DNA from: Ciona intestinalis
Taxonomy: Eukaryota > Chordata > Ascidiacea > Phlebobranchia > Cionidae
Length of the DNA stretch: 64,000 bases
Reading direction: 5' to 3'
Assembly (NCBI RefSeq): GCF_000224145.3
Contig: NC_020174.2
Location: 3,045,152-3,109,151, forward strand
The notes below the pieces were generated by a model, which saw only the letters and a list, made by a program, of their open reading frames with translations, ran no database searches and was not told the DNA's origin. Positions 1 to 15,000 of this stretch are shown here, piece after piece; position 1 is the stretch's first letter, and every line of letters begins with the position of its first letter. The position numbers were made by a program, and so were the translations under genes.

Positions 1-3000
1 GGAAAGTATCATTTTGGACTCGTTGCTGTTCAGGATAATATCGAGCTGAACTTTCAAATCAAGAACATGAGGTAGTTAAACACATGGTATAGGCTATTTA
101 TTAATATTACAACTTAAACAAGCATGAATGTAACTTACTTTATCCTCGCGTGGACGGAAAAACGACAGTCGTTATAACATGGGTGTTCTGTTTCATACAC
201 CTTGGGCCAAGGGAAATTTTTTATGTGTGGCTGATAATTTGGACAACCTATCAGTGACCACTGGGTTGGAGCAATTGGCGTTAAGTGTCTTGCTCAAGGA
301 CACATACGCCCACACTGGTAGCAGCGAAAAGCCTTGCACCCATTACCTCTGGGTTAAAGGAAGTTACTTTGCCATGGCGCGGACACTTGTTAGTTGTAAT
401 ATTATTGGGCGTGTATGGACCTAAACCTTTTTTTTGCTTTTACAGTAGTTTATTATATATTAATAAAACTGCTACATTTTGGCATTTTAGCATAACGCTA
501 TTCAAAATAAATATAAATTAACAAAAAACAATGTTGAGCCCTATTGAAAATAACAACACAGAGAAGCAGTTTGTGATAATAACTATGCAATTAAGATAAT
601 TTAGAGGTTCTAGTTATATGCGTCAATGCATGGGTGCTTAAATTTAACTTTTTATCATTCTAGTTCAGAGATGAGCACCAGTTTTTCATGGGATGTCCCT
701 CCACCTTTTACCATCATCCCACAATCAGGAAACTTGTCCCCAAAATCTTCATGTACGCTCAAGGCAAGCTTCTCACCTAAATCTGCTCAAGTTTTCCATT
801 CATGTGTGGTTTGCATTTATGGAGAAAACAAAGTTAAAAAGATGAATATGGAAGGCATTGGTAAGAAGGTTTTTTAAAACTGTTTTCATAACTTGTAGGA
901 TGTGTGTCTGGTAGCTAAACGGAACTTATTTACCCTCGCGTTCTGGGGCAAGGACAGTCCTTATAAAATGGGTGTTTTGTTTCATACACCTCATGCCCGC
1001 TAATGGTCTACCATGTATGTAACTTCTATACTCTCGCAGGGTGGGGCAAGGACAGTGTTTAAAACACGGGTGTTCTGTTTCATACATTTGTGCCTGCTTT
1101 TAAGTAACCACCTATATAGCTTTGTAAGAGGAATTTTTTAGTTTTTTGTATGGGTGACAATTTGTACAACCATTACTAACCATTCGGTCGGAGCAATTAT
1201 TGTTAAGTGTCTTGCCCAAATATACACATGATCACACTGGTAAGCTATGCTAACTATTCTTTTTTGCATGGATTATCGCATGACATTATTGTGACAAGCC
1301 ATTTTGCTTTGTTTCCACACTATCCTGTTTTTTTTTTGCGCCAAGTTTTTTAGAGTTGTAATAATATTTTAAATGAATATTAAAACTATTTTTTTTGTAA
1401 AGTATAGTTATTCTGGTAAAAAAACGGATTTAGGAAAACAACAGCATAAAGGAAATCTCTTGCATTAGATCTATACATATCAATAATATAAATAATAATT
1501 TTTCTTTGTGTCTTCGATTACGGTAGCGAAGATTCAGAAATATTTTAAACGAAAAGACGGAATAACATAACAAAACAACAGTTGTTAAAACATCAGTATA
1601 ATATTTATGGAAATTAATTAAGTTCTTCATTTTAGGAAAATATCCTCACTTGTGCATTGAATGTAAAGATGGAAATGATGGTTCAGTCGACATTGATTTT
1701 GGACAAGTTAATATTTATCATGAAATGGAGAAATATGTTGTTGTTCATAATTTATCAAGTGGTATGTTTGAAGTTTATTAGCATTTAGAGGGTCTATTTT
1801 TTCTATCAAAATCAACAGTTTAAATTTTAAAAGCAATTTGGGAAATGAAGGTTTTAACACAGGTGTTCTGTTTCATTCACTTCGTGCCTGCTAACGAGTT
1901 CGAATGTATGTAACTTTGTTGGTGTATTTTTTCTGTACAAGTATGGCTGACAATTTAGACAACCCATTAGTGACCACTGGGTTGGAGCAATTTAGACAAC
2001 CCATTAGTGACCACTGGGTTGGAGCAATTTAGACAACCCATTAGTGCCGTTATGCTAGTTATGCTATGTTTTATAGTGAAAGCTGCATTTAAAGTGAATC
2101 GGTTAAACAACTCATTGGGGTTGGATAATTCCTTCCACTGCAAGATTGATGGGGGGTGCGTTCCTCCAATGGGAAATACACAAATCCCGGTAATTCATTG
2201 TTTAAGTTTAACAGCAAATTTTATTTGTATATTGATGATAGATATATAGTAAAGTGGGAAAAGATGGGACACCTTATTATTCCATTCTCGCTTCAAATTT
2301 GGTAGTAAACAAAGAAAATTCAAATATTTATAAAACTGTATCCTCACGCCTCCCATAGACCGTTGCTAATTGTGTAAAACATGATCAGGATATTTGGATA
2401 CACTGTACTAAAGGTGTCCCATCTATCTTCACCCTATTATATTTTGTTACAAATATTTTTGAGATAAAATAAGATTTTAGATGTCGTTACGCAAATTTTT
2501 GTTTCTATTAGAAGTTTAACTTCAAAAAAGTGGCTCGTTTGTCTGCTAGGTGTAGCGACCACGCTTAGTTTCTTTCAATAAAAGTAAATATGTTTAAACG
2601 GTTAGCGTTTTTTAACAACTGTTGTTTTGTCGCTATATCCTGTCTTTTCAATTAAAATATTTATAAATCGTCGCCACCACAAATAAAGAGACATATAAAG
2701 TTATGATACTATTATTATTAAATATATATTATATTATTTCAAAAATTCTTGCCAAATAAAGAGTTTTTACTATTTTTTTAATTTAGATAAAATTTCAACC
2801 GAAATTAGCTGGGCAAACAAGCACTGGTTATTTTGAAGTGTGTGCTGTTGGTGATATAAGCAAGTCAACATTAAAATGCACAGGCGCTTGTCTCGGTATG
2901 TAGTTAAAAAGGAATATAAAATTATTTGTAAAATTGAAATATACATCTGGTGGTGTCAAACAAATGTAGAACTTCTATTAATTTAAAAATAATTTAAATT

Positions 3001-6000
3001 TTTTTTTAATAGTTATACTATTTTTCCAGTTCACACATGTTCATTCTACAAATGCCTATAAATGATAAAACAAATACCTGAGCTTTTAAACAAACTTTTG
3101 GCATCATAGATTTAAATTAAAGAAGTATCTGTACTCAGAATTTCCGGGCAAACTATTTTTCAGAACCTATTTTTCAGGGCCAATTGTAACAATCAGTACT
3201 TCAATGATAAGTTTCGGTGTAGTGAACCCTGGATGTACTGTTGTCAGATCATTTAAAATAACAAATGCATCTCACTGTGAAGCTTATTACCAGGTATCCT
3301 TCTTTTGGTCTAAAATTGAAAACCAAAATTTGCACACATAAGGACTAGCCAGAATAGGTTTTTGTGTCATATTTGTTTTGTCTGTTACTAAGCTTAGGTG
3401 ATTAGAGGGATATTACCATTTCAATGTATAATTTTGTTATTTCATTTTATTCTAATCATCTAAACCAGACATAATGGGTTCAAGGCTCTTCGCTGCTTAC
3501 TAATCAGTTGTCTAAAATAACAGCCACACAAAAAATAATCACCCACAAAGTAACATACTTAGTAACTCATTAGCTGGCATGAGGTGTATGAAACAGAACA
3601 CTTCTGTTATAACGACTGTTGTTTTCGGGCCAGGCTAGGATAAAGTTACTTTCGATCATCGTGCCAGTTTACGAGTTTCATTCGTTTTTCTGGTCAAACT
3701 TGGTCAAAATATTTTCTAAATGAGACCAGTTAGATATAGAGGCACTGTAATAGGGGGAAAATTTTACAACTTCTTAACCCACTCACTATTTACTTTATAT
3801 CATTCTAGATTCTTCTAGACACCGAGTATGGTGTATTTACTGCTGATGAAAACAATGGCAACATCTCAGCTTCAGAATCCCATACGATTGTTCTTCGTTT
3901 CTGCCCCCAACATTCAATTAACTATTACCGGAAAGTGGTCATTCTTGTCCATGATCAGGTAACTTTATTATTGAATTATAAACGAACTAAACGATCACCT
4001 TCACAAAACTAGCATGCAAGGACAATAACATATAGTAAGGTGGGGGAAGATGGGGCAACTTTTCATTCTATTTTCTCATACCAATTGTTAGTTAACAAAG
4101 AACATTCTAAAAATAATAAACCCGCATCCTCAAGATTCTAACAAAGCGCAATTAATTGTTTAAAGCATGATCAGGATATTTAGATATTGTGTGCAAAAGG
4201 TGTTGGGTGAGGTCCAGCAGCATGGCACTCTATGAGTCCTAGAATTTTGGCCGTAGTAGCCCCATTACCTTAATATAGTACGTGCTTTTTTTCAATGCGG
4301 TCGAGGTTCCGCTTTGTGGCACTCTATGTGTTCTAGGGTTTAGGCCAGAATCAGCCCATTGCCCCAACATTGCATGTGCTTTTTCTATTAAATATGATTA
4401 GGTCCCGCAGCGTAGTACGCCGTAGGTCTTAGCTCCTAAGACTTAGGTCATACACAACCAATTAGTGTTGTAGTAGAACCTGTTTTGAATTCTTTATACT
4501 TTTAGTATATTAATATACCTTATTACAGGAGCCATTATTCCTTCAATTACTTGGTACAAGTCATGATGAAATTAACAAACCACCATTGTTGAAACCAAGT
4601 CATATTCATCGATACCAAACCCACGTATCTCGTGGTTTAACCTTCATTCCACCAGATGTTCTTCACCAACAATACAGGTTTGTTAAACTGGATGAGAGCA
4701 AACATTGGTATATAACTGTCACTAATGGGTTGTCAAAATTATCAGCCACACATACAAAAAAATGGAGGGTAAAGCTAGTTACATCAACACAAGTCTGTTG
4801 AATGAATGTAACTTGCTTTATCCCCACATGGCGACAGTTGGTATAACACAGGTGGTTCGTTTCCTAGTAAAAAAAAATTGGGTTTGCTGAGCCTGTAAAG
4901 CAGGAAAAATTAGAAAAGAAAAAGAACTAATGTGCCCAATATTTTTCCTCAAATACAACTTTGTTGAGATTTGGAGTGCATGAATCACCTCTAGGCTATG
5001 GTTCCTATTCTAAAACACTATGTTTTTTGATAAAAAAATATGTTTTTTAAAATACTGTGTTTTTTTATTACAAAAAATTATGTTTTTTGAAAAAAACTAT
5101 GTTTTTTGTTTCTTCAGAGAAGGGAAAATAGTTAAAGATTCCGATGGATGTTTTAACTTTTCCAATGAAGAAGAAAGTTCATCAAATGTTGCTCTGAATT
5201 CCATGGATGAATATTTTGACGATGGCCACACCACTTGTGTCACTGTAAGATGTTTTTAATATAAAAAACTATAAGTGTTATATTAATATCTCCTCAGTGC
5301 AGACGAGGTTATGAGAGTTTTTGCACTGAGTGCGAAAAATTTCTTGTTAAAAATGTGCGCATTTAAATGTGCGACCTAAACAATGTGCTTGAAAATGTGC
5401 ACTTTTTTAACGAGCAAACTTCTTTGCACATTGTGCGAAAAACTTCTGTTGCCCTAGTGCGTTGTCTAAATTGTCAACCATACAGAAAAAAACAATCACC
5501 CATAAAGTACATTAGTGGTAACTCATAAGCTGCCACAGCCCACAAGGTGTATGAAACAGAACACTTGTGTTATAACTTATAACGACTGTGTTTTCAGGCC
5601 ACTCGAGGATAAATTAGTTGCATACATGTTAACTTGTAAGCTGGCACAAGGTGTATAAAACAGAACACCCATGTTATAACACCTGCCCTTGCCTCGCCAT
5701 GTGAGGATAAACAAGTTAAATTCATTTTTGTCAAGAGTAATTCTAATTATTTTTTATTCTATATCAGCATAATCCACCACACGTATCATTGGACAAAATT
5801 TCCATTTTTCTTGGACAAGTTCAGTTTAATAAAGATGAAGAAGTTGCTTGTCATGCCATTGTGAAACTAACCAATCACACCCGGGGTAACGTCACAGCTG
5901 TATGGGTGGCAGGTAAAGAATTAAATTCATATTTTATAAAAATTTAACTTTATTTGTCTCTTTGGCCATTTTCTTCTAGTAATTAAAAGTTTGTAATTAA

Positions 6001-9000
6001 ACAAATAGTTTTTTGCCACTAATGCAGCCATTTTTAATTTTTTTTTCTACTTGAATAAGAGACTGACAATGCCATTTAGGCGAAATATATTTCTCAATTA
6101 CCACTAGTGGTTGGACTTTTTTATTTTTGTTGGTTACGTTTTCGTATCACCAGTTCATTAATGTATTTTACTATACTATACAAGAATCGTTCAACTATAT
6201 GAACATCAGATCACGGTCAGATTCGCGGAATTTATTAAGTCATTTTTAAACAATTATTAATATTAATGACTTTATTTATCCCTTCGATTACAGCAGCGAA
6301 GATTTAGAAATATTTTAAACGAAAAGACAAGATTTAGCGGCAAAAAAAGTTGTTAAAACACGCTTAGAGTTAAAAACATATTTACATTTAATTTGAAGAA
6401 AATAAGCGTGGTCGCTACACTTGGCAGACAAACGAGCCATTTATGTTTAGTTATTATCAAGTTAAACTTCTAATAGAAACAAAAGTTTGCGTGAAAGCAT
6501 TTTACTTAACCAAGCGTTTCCACAGATCAAAACAAAATTTTTGGTGTTTCCTCTTCTTCATGCGATGTGCCCGCTATGAAATCAACTGATTTTCGAATTC
6601 ATTTTAAACCAACCGCTCCAAACCAGTTCTATGGCACTCAACTGGAATGTTACGTGTTTTATAAGGTTGGTAGGTAGCATATTAATCTAAGTCTAAAAAC
6701 ATTGATTCAAACAAGAAGTGGGAAAAAGAAATAAAAAAAAAAAGAATAACCAAAAATACTTGCAAAAAAACTTGTCATTCACTTTTTTTCGTCATTCATG
6801 TTATTCACTTCTTTATTTTTTTTCGTCATTCCTTTTTTTCTTTTTCTCATCATTTATGTCATTCCCCTTTAAGTTTGTTTTCGTCATTCACTTTTTTATT
6901 TTTTCGTCTTTATGTCTAAATTTATTTTTCGTCATTCACTTTTTTTTCACATTCATGTCATTTACTTCTATATCTATTATCAGTGTCAAAGGGATTATCG
7001 TTTAGTTGACGAGACAGTTGTTTGTCCACCATGGTTGTTAACGCTTGATGTTTCCGCTCACACCTTCACTGGCAACAATGAAACTTTTATTCCCGAAATT
7101 GAGCTTTGTACAAATAAAGTGGTAAATATTGTGTTTTTTTTGTGCATTAATTCAATATTTTTAAATCAGTAAGCTATAAATGAACATTTTCTAACCTTGA
7201 CATTAAAAATCAAACCAACTGTAAAGGTACTTTAAGTATTTTGGTTGACTACCAGAAAATACAAAAATAATAGAATTTAGTTCGCAATAATATGTTTTTA
7301 AATGTAAGCGTGTTTTAACAACTGTTGTTTTGTCGCTTTATCCTGTCTTTTCGTTTAAAATATTTATAAATCTTCGCTACCGTAATCGCAGAGACAAATA
7401 AAGTTATTATATTTTTATTATTCCCAAATATATTTTTGTAATGAGCAGATGATTAAAAATTCTCTTTTATTTTATTTTCACAGTCATTTCCACCAGTTCC
7501 ACCAAACCAAAGTTCATATCGAACTATCTTGCTTGAAAAGAAATCCACTGCTCCGATACTTTATCAATATCTTCAGGTAATGTTTCGTTACTTCTGCTAC
7601 CAGGAGTAATGTAGTCTAACGCCTTGGCAAAGTGGTTAGGGCGCCTGCCTCTAACCCAGGGGTAATGAGTTCAAGGCTTGTCGCTGCCACCATTGTGGGC
7701 GTAAATGTTCTTGTTGCTTCAACCCAGTGGCCACTAATGGGCTGTTCAAATCACCGGCTATACATAAAAAAAGGAAAAATCTTTCGCCTAAAAAAGTATA
7801 GTCACCCACAAAGTAACATACATGGTAACTCGTAAACTGGCATAAGGTGTATGAACACCTGTGTTATATAACGACTGTCGTTTTCCAGCCATACTAGGAT
7901 AAAGCATGTTACATTTATTCATTAAATCTAAATCATGTCTTAGCGATTATTTACACATATTGTTTTAGCGATTATTTGCGTGCAGTAAATGTAGGAAATA
8001 CACTGTGTTTTGTCTCATATGAGCCGCTAAAGAAGATATTAAGGTGATAATTTTTACCTGTGCTTTTCATACCAATTTACTAAACTACATTCTCACAACT
8101 GTTTTTAGACATTCAATAAAAGTAATGTTACTTGTTTTTTCTACTTTTGGGGACAAAAAATATACATGACCTACTTTAAGGTTATGTTAATCTGTATTAA
8201 TATTGATTCAATAAAACAACTGATTTCCTAATTCAATTGTCTGGCGACGTGGCAAACGGTTAGCATGCTGCCTGTAACCCTGCCAGAGGTTATTGTTTCA
8301 AAGCTCATCGCTGCCACAATTGTCGGCGTAAACCCGAGGTGTATGAAACAGAACACCTGTGTTATAACGATTGTCGTTTTTCAGCAACGCGAGGATAAAG
8401 TAAGTCACATGCATTCCTTTCGTTCATTCAATTAACTATTGCAGAAATCGAATGACGCATTTACTGTGAAACCAACACAAGGCTTGATTCGATCGCGATA
8501 CAACATTTCAACTTTACGTTACGTTCCACGTGATGCCAATGTTTATAATGGAGATGTTACATTAAGAGTTAATGCAAACCCAACGCATGATCAGGTGATT
8601 TACTTTGTTCAGACCAAGTTGTTTTATTTTATCTACTAACTTAAATACTGGTAGATGTGTATACCTTGATAATAATTAAACATAAATAGCTTGTTTTTCT
8701 GCTAGGTGTAGCGACCGCGCTTATTTTCTTCCAATTAAATGTAAATATGCTTTTAACTGTAAGCGTGTTTTAACAACTGTTGTTTTGTTGCTATATCCTG
8801 TCTTTTTCTTTTAAAGTTTTTCTAAATCTTTGCTACTGTAATCAAGAGACAAATAAAGTTTTCATTATTCTTATTTGTTTATAAATGGCTGCGTTATTGG
8901 CATTATTTTATTTGAACACCTGCGTTATAACGACTGTTGTTGCCCCCACATGAGGATAAATAAATTACATTTATTCATTCAATGATTTTTATTATTTTTC

Positions 9001-12000
9001 ACTTATATTCACTCTAAATAATATATTTTTAAAAATATTTAAATGTTTCTGGTAATTTAAAATTATTTGGCATCAAAAATAATTACTATTTAGTATGTTA
9101 ATATCATATAGAATTTACTTGAATTGTCGGACAGGTATTAGGACTTATTGGCTCTGGTGAACAACCTGCTCTGTTGCTTAGCAACGACGGGGAATTATTC
9201 TTCTGTCCTACATGTATTGGCGCGAAGAACGAAGGAAAATATCATGTCCAAAATATAGGTCGGATACCAATTCATTTTAAATGGGTTATGAAAAAAGAGG
9301 ATGCATCATGTTTATCGGTGTCACCAAATGAAGGAACGATACAACCAAATGAAATACAGGTTAGATTAAGTGACAGAAAGTGTAGCGAGCTTTTTTTTCT
9401 GTAAATAAATGCTTTTTTTTGTAAATAAACGCTTTTTTTTTAAATAAATGCTTTTTTTGTAAATAAATGCTTTTTTTTAAATAAATGCTTTTTTTAAAAT
9501 AAATGCTTTTTTTTGTAATTAAATGTAATAAAATCCAGGATAAATATTAATAACAATTATAAATGATGTTGAAAGTGACCCCGTTATCATAAATACAGAC
9601 TTAGAGCCTTCTTATTTTATTTTAAACTTTATATTATTATTTTATATTAACATTATTTTAAACAGAAAAAAAAGAGCAGTGCATAGTGACTTTGCGACAC
9701 CCTAAGAGCACAATATGTTTAAAATGTAGCGACCACGCTTAATTTATTTTGATTAATCGTAAATATGTTTTTAACAGTAAACATGTTTGAAAAGTTGTAT
9801 TTTTTTCGCTATACCCTGTATTTTTGTTTATGCATTTTTTAATCTTCAATATCTCTTCGAAAGGATTTAATAAAAGTTATTTTTCTATTATTATATTTAA
9901 TAACTCAAAAGCTCAAAATGTGCTAACGCGGTACATAAGGACCTGTTTCCCTAAAATGTAAATGATCAGTCTTATGCAGTAACGGTTCTAAAATAATATA
10001 TTCACCCAATATTAATTATTTAAATGATAACTAAAAAACACACAGAATGAAACATAGTAGGAGAGCGCTATGATCCAAGAAATATAGTAGTGTGTGTATT
10101 TTTTTATACAAAGTTTTATTTGTGTCTTACATATTCTATACTTTCGTGTTAAACATAAACCTTCGCTTTTGAAACTTTACTTTAAATCCATCAATAAAAG
10201 CTTCTTTTTATTTAGTATCATTCATGGTCATTTCAACCAACATCTGTTAAGAAGTTTGTTTTCAAACCTTCATGTTTGGCATGGCATGAAAAGCCTGACG
10301 CACTTTCTGTTTATGATCCATCTGCTGCACAGAGATTTATTCTACGTGTGGTTGGGGAGGGAAACCAAGGAGACATCAAGGTAAAAATTCTACTTGTAAA
10401 AATAAAAAAGTAGTTTGAATTTGAATGTAACTTACTTTATCTTCACGAAAACCACAGTCGTTATAACATGGGTGCTCTGTTTGGTACACCTCGTGCCTGT
10501 TACGAGTTTTCTTGTATGTTACTTTGTAATTTACTTTATTCTGGCGTGGCCGGAAAACGACAGTCGTATAAAACACTGGTGTTGTGTTTCATACACCCCA
10601 TGCCAGCTTACGAGTTATCGTGTTAACAACTATTGTTTTGCAGTTGATTCCTTTCTCTTATTTCTTTAAATAGTATGATATGATCTTCGCTACCGTTTTT
10701 GAAGAAATAAATAAAAAATATAATTGTGTTACTTGTTTTATTACGTTTTTAAAACAATTTCCATTATTTTGATTTTTTTTAATTACAAGTCACAGAGCCA
10801 TTTTGTCTAAATTTGTCTAAATTTACTTTAATATATTATCAACATCGTTCTATAAATTAAATATTTCAATTTATAATAGTGTGAGAAAAGTCATGTTGAT
10901 TTTGGATGTGTGATCGCTGGTTCACAACTATCTGAAGGACTTGTTCTATTCAACGACTCACAGTGTGATTTACAATTCAAGCTTCACATTGAACAGTTCG
11001 TTAATTGCCAGTATGGAGAAGAACCCAAAGAAAAGTATTTTGATGAATAATATTTTTAGATTATTATTCTTTGTCCGGCGCTGTGGCAAAGTCGTTAGCG
11101 TGCCTGCCTTTAACCAAGAGGTAATGGCTTCAAGGCTTCTCGCTGCTACCATTGTGGGCACATGTGTGTACTTAGGCAAGACACTTAACGGGCATTGGTT
11201 CAACCCAGTAGTCACTAATGGGTTGTTTAATTTATCAAACACACATAAAAAAAGAAAAAAACTAAAAAAATAAAGCCCTACAAAATAACATACATGGTAA
11301 CTGGTAAGCTGGCACAAGGTGTATGAAACAGAACACCTGTGTTATAACGACTGCCGTTTTCCGGCCATGCGAGGATAATGCAAGTTACATTCATTCAGAT
11401 ATTTCAGCTAATATCATTTTAAAATTTAATTTACAGTGAGCCAATTGGTTTAACGTTAAGTAAATCAGAAGGAGTGGTTTCTGGTCGTTCAAAAACCTAC
11501 ATCACTGCATCTGCTCATCCTTATAGAAGAGTTCTTTATACTTGGGCACTTTATTATGAACTGTTAAACGCAGAAGGTATTGTTTCCAATGCATTAAAAT
11601 ATACCCAACCCTAAATGGTACCTTACAAATCTATTCTGTTACTAGTGCTACCAGAGATGTTGTAATTAATCTTTTAGAGGTTCACCTGGTATAAAAAACA
11701 GAGTGAATGACATATCCTGTTGAAGTCTTGTCAGACAGCTGACAAAACTTCAGAAATACTCTACATTTTTGTTATACCATATAAGCTATTAAAAGATTAA
11801 TCACAACTTTATGTTGTATTGTGCACCATAAGTACTGTCTCCATATCCTCTGTGCGTGCTTAACAGTAAGAAATTGCAACTTAATGGGCTATCTTTTGAA
11901 ATATCTCTATTTTTTGTAAAACCCATAGTGACTTGAGTTGGAGAAATTACCTATCCGTATCATGCTTATGAACACACACCTAGATAATATTAATAAAACC

Positions 12001-15000
12001 TGACTTTGAACCTAGTATTTGCAGAGTCATAGAAACAGAGTAGTCCAACTGCCATCATTATGTTTTCAAAAGCGTTCACTTTTTCAATAGGTTTAACCTA
12101 TTTGTTTGGTTTTATTAAAATAGGTTACATTTACCTTCTCACAATATTTGCGCAATTTATGCATGTTTTTTATACTTTCCAACTTTTTAACTTCCAAGTT
12201 TCTATTCAAATTAATTGAATCTCTTTATAGGGAAAAGTATCAATTCCAACTCTCGTATTTTACTTTGTGAACTATCTGCTGAAGGTGTTTACCCAACGCT
12301 GGCTGTCATTGGTATGTATTGCATTTAGAATTAACTACATCCAAACAAAAATAATAATAATAAGAATTTATTTGTCCCTTTAATTACAGTAGCAAAGATT
12401 GAAAAATATTTAAATTTAAAAGACAAAATATGGCTACATCCAAACAAAAAAATAATAATATTCTATTTGTCCCTACAATTACAGTAGCGAAGATTGAAAA
12501 AAATATTTTAATTATAAAAACAGAATATGGCTATATCCAAGCAAAGAAAATAAAATTAATTTATTTGCTAATTGAGCTACAGTAGCGAAGATTAAAAAGT
12601 ATTTAAACCATAAAAAACAGAATATAGCGACTTCCAAACAATAATAACAATAAAAATTTATTTGTCTCTTTGGTAACAGTAGCGAAAATTTAGAAACATT
12701 TTATACGAAAATACAGGATATAGCCACAAAACAACAGTTGTTAAAACATGCTTACAGTTAAAATTATATTTACATTTAGTTGGAAAAAACATGGTTGCAA
12801 CACTTAGCAGACAAACAACGAGCCATTTATGGTTAACCCACAACGTGTTGTTGATTATTAACAGATGCTCGATCCTCTGGAAGTGGCTCAAGTGTTGGGA
12901 AAACTCAGTTATGGAGGTGGTTTAATGTCGAACATCTCAACTTATGCCTGGATGGTGATCCAGATAAAATGGAGTTGATACATTCAATAAAGACGAGACA
13001 CAGCCCAGCGCGCCGGCCAAGTGTCCACACAAAGTCAGTTCTTGGATTCAACTTTGGAGCCGCTTCGGTGGATTCCGAACCATGTTACGTTAGTCTCATG
13101 GTTAAGAATATGGGCTGCGTTGCCACCAAGTGGTATGTATGACATCTTATTATGTTTCTATGTTATTGAAAATTAGATATAGTAGGGTGGGGGAAAATGG
13201 GACACATTTAGCACGTAATATCAAAATAACCTGATCGTGTTTTAAACATTTAACAGCGATCTATGGGAGTTGTGAGGATACAGTTTTATAATTATTTGAA
13301 TGTTCTTTGTTTACTACCAAATTTGGTGCGAAAATAATAATAATAATAATAAGAACTTTTATTGGTCTCTTCGATAGAATGACAAAGTGTCACATCTTTC
13401 CCCACCCTACTATACTATTAAAAATGAAAACACCAGTAATTTTAGCGTGAGTTTGTTTTGTAATATAAAAGGAAGTTTTCCATTTTTGTGGCTGCTATTA
13501 TTTTATATCATATGGTTGAGAACCTGGGATTTAGGCCAGATTTGGACCATTGCACATTACTGCTATTATAGATAAAAACAACACTAACAAAAGAATTGTT
13601 GTCATGCAGTATTAAGAAAAAATCTATAAAATGTTTAGAAAATACGTTGGGGTAACTTATGTATTGATGTTTAGTGCCTGCTCAAAAATACTTACGACTT
13701 TGCACATCCGCATTCTGCATTTTATTTTTACTTTCAATTTTTTTACTTATTTTTTTTTATTAAAGAATCTATAAAATGTTTTGTTTAGGCATTTCCTGTT
13801 CCCGAAAGACCTTGAAATAGAGATGGGATATTGGGCAGAAACTGGGGAGTTTAATAAAGACGAACTTCATGAGTTGCATATTCAAGATAATCAACTGTTT
13901 ACAGGTTTCGTGGAATTTAATGTGGCACTGTTTTGTCTGTTATAGAACCATTTTAATTCTGAAGTTTTGTCCCATTTCTAAACTTGAGTCTGAAATTTTT
14001 TTAAAATGTAATCGATGCTTGCAAAGTCGTTAGCGCGCCTGCTTCTAACCTGGAGGTAATGGGTTTAAGGCTGGTTGCTGCTACCAATGTGGGCGTATGT
14101 GTCCTTGGGCAAGACACGTAACTGCAATTGCTCCAACCCAGTGGTTACTAATCGGTTGTCCAATTTATCAGCCATAAATTAACAAAAATAAAAAAAAATC
14201 CCCCCAAAAAATCACCCACAAAGTAACATACTTGGTAACTTGTAAGCTGGCATGAGGTGTATGAAACAGAACACCCATGTTTAACGTCTGTCGTTTTTCG
14301 GCCACGCGAGGATAAAGCAAGTTACAGTACATTAACTTTATTCTATTATAAAACCGTTTTAATTATTTTTAGTGAGTCCAAATAATGGAGTCTTGAATGC
14401 TGGTGAAGAGAAGGTTATTGTGCTGAGTTACAAACATGACGTTGCTGGAACACACCGGTTGCCTGTGTTACTCAAAATTGAAAACGGACGAGAAATCTTG
14501 GTTAGTAATTTAATCATGTTTTCTTCACTGTTTGTTTATAAACGTTCACATAATAATATTTGTGTTTGTATTATAATATTTTCTCTTGGTATATGGTAGT
14601 AAAGATTTAGAAATATTTTAAACTAAAAGACAGGATATAGCGACAAAACAACAGTTGTTAAAACACGCTTACAGATAAAAACATATTTACATTTAATTGG
14701 AAGAAAATGTTTGGTCGCTACACCTAGCAGACAAATAAGTCATTTATGTTTAAATATTATCAAGTATATATAATAATAATTATATTTTTCCTTTCTGTAG
14801 CAAAAATTTAAAAATATTTACGACGAAAAGAGAACAAAATTACAAAACAACAGTGGTTAAAACACATTTACAGTTAAAAATATATTTCAAATTAATTTTA
14901 AAAAAGCCTGGTTGCAATATCTAGCCGACAAACAAAAAGCCACTTCTGTTTAAATACAAGAACACTTTGAAAAATTTTTAGTTGAATTTTATTGGAGTTA

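Noticed and set aside
7617-7690. tRNA genes at the heads of SINE copies
   Set aside because: A- and B-box-like motifs are present, but the sequence cannot fold into a full cloverleaf with an acceptor stem and recurs in every SINE copy.
10970-11317. 115-codon minus-strand frame
   Set aside because: Lies in a full SINE copy; similar frames appear in other copies (16823-17185, 57286-57531).
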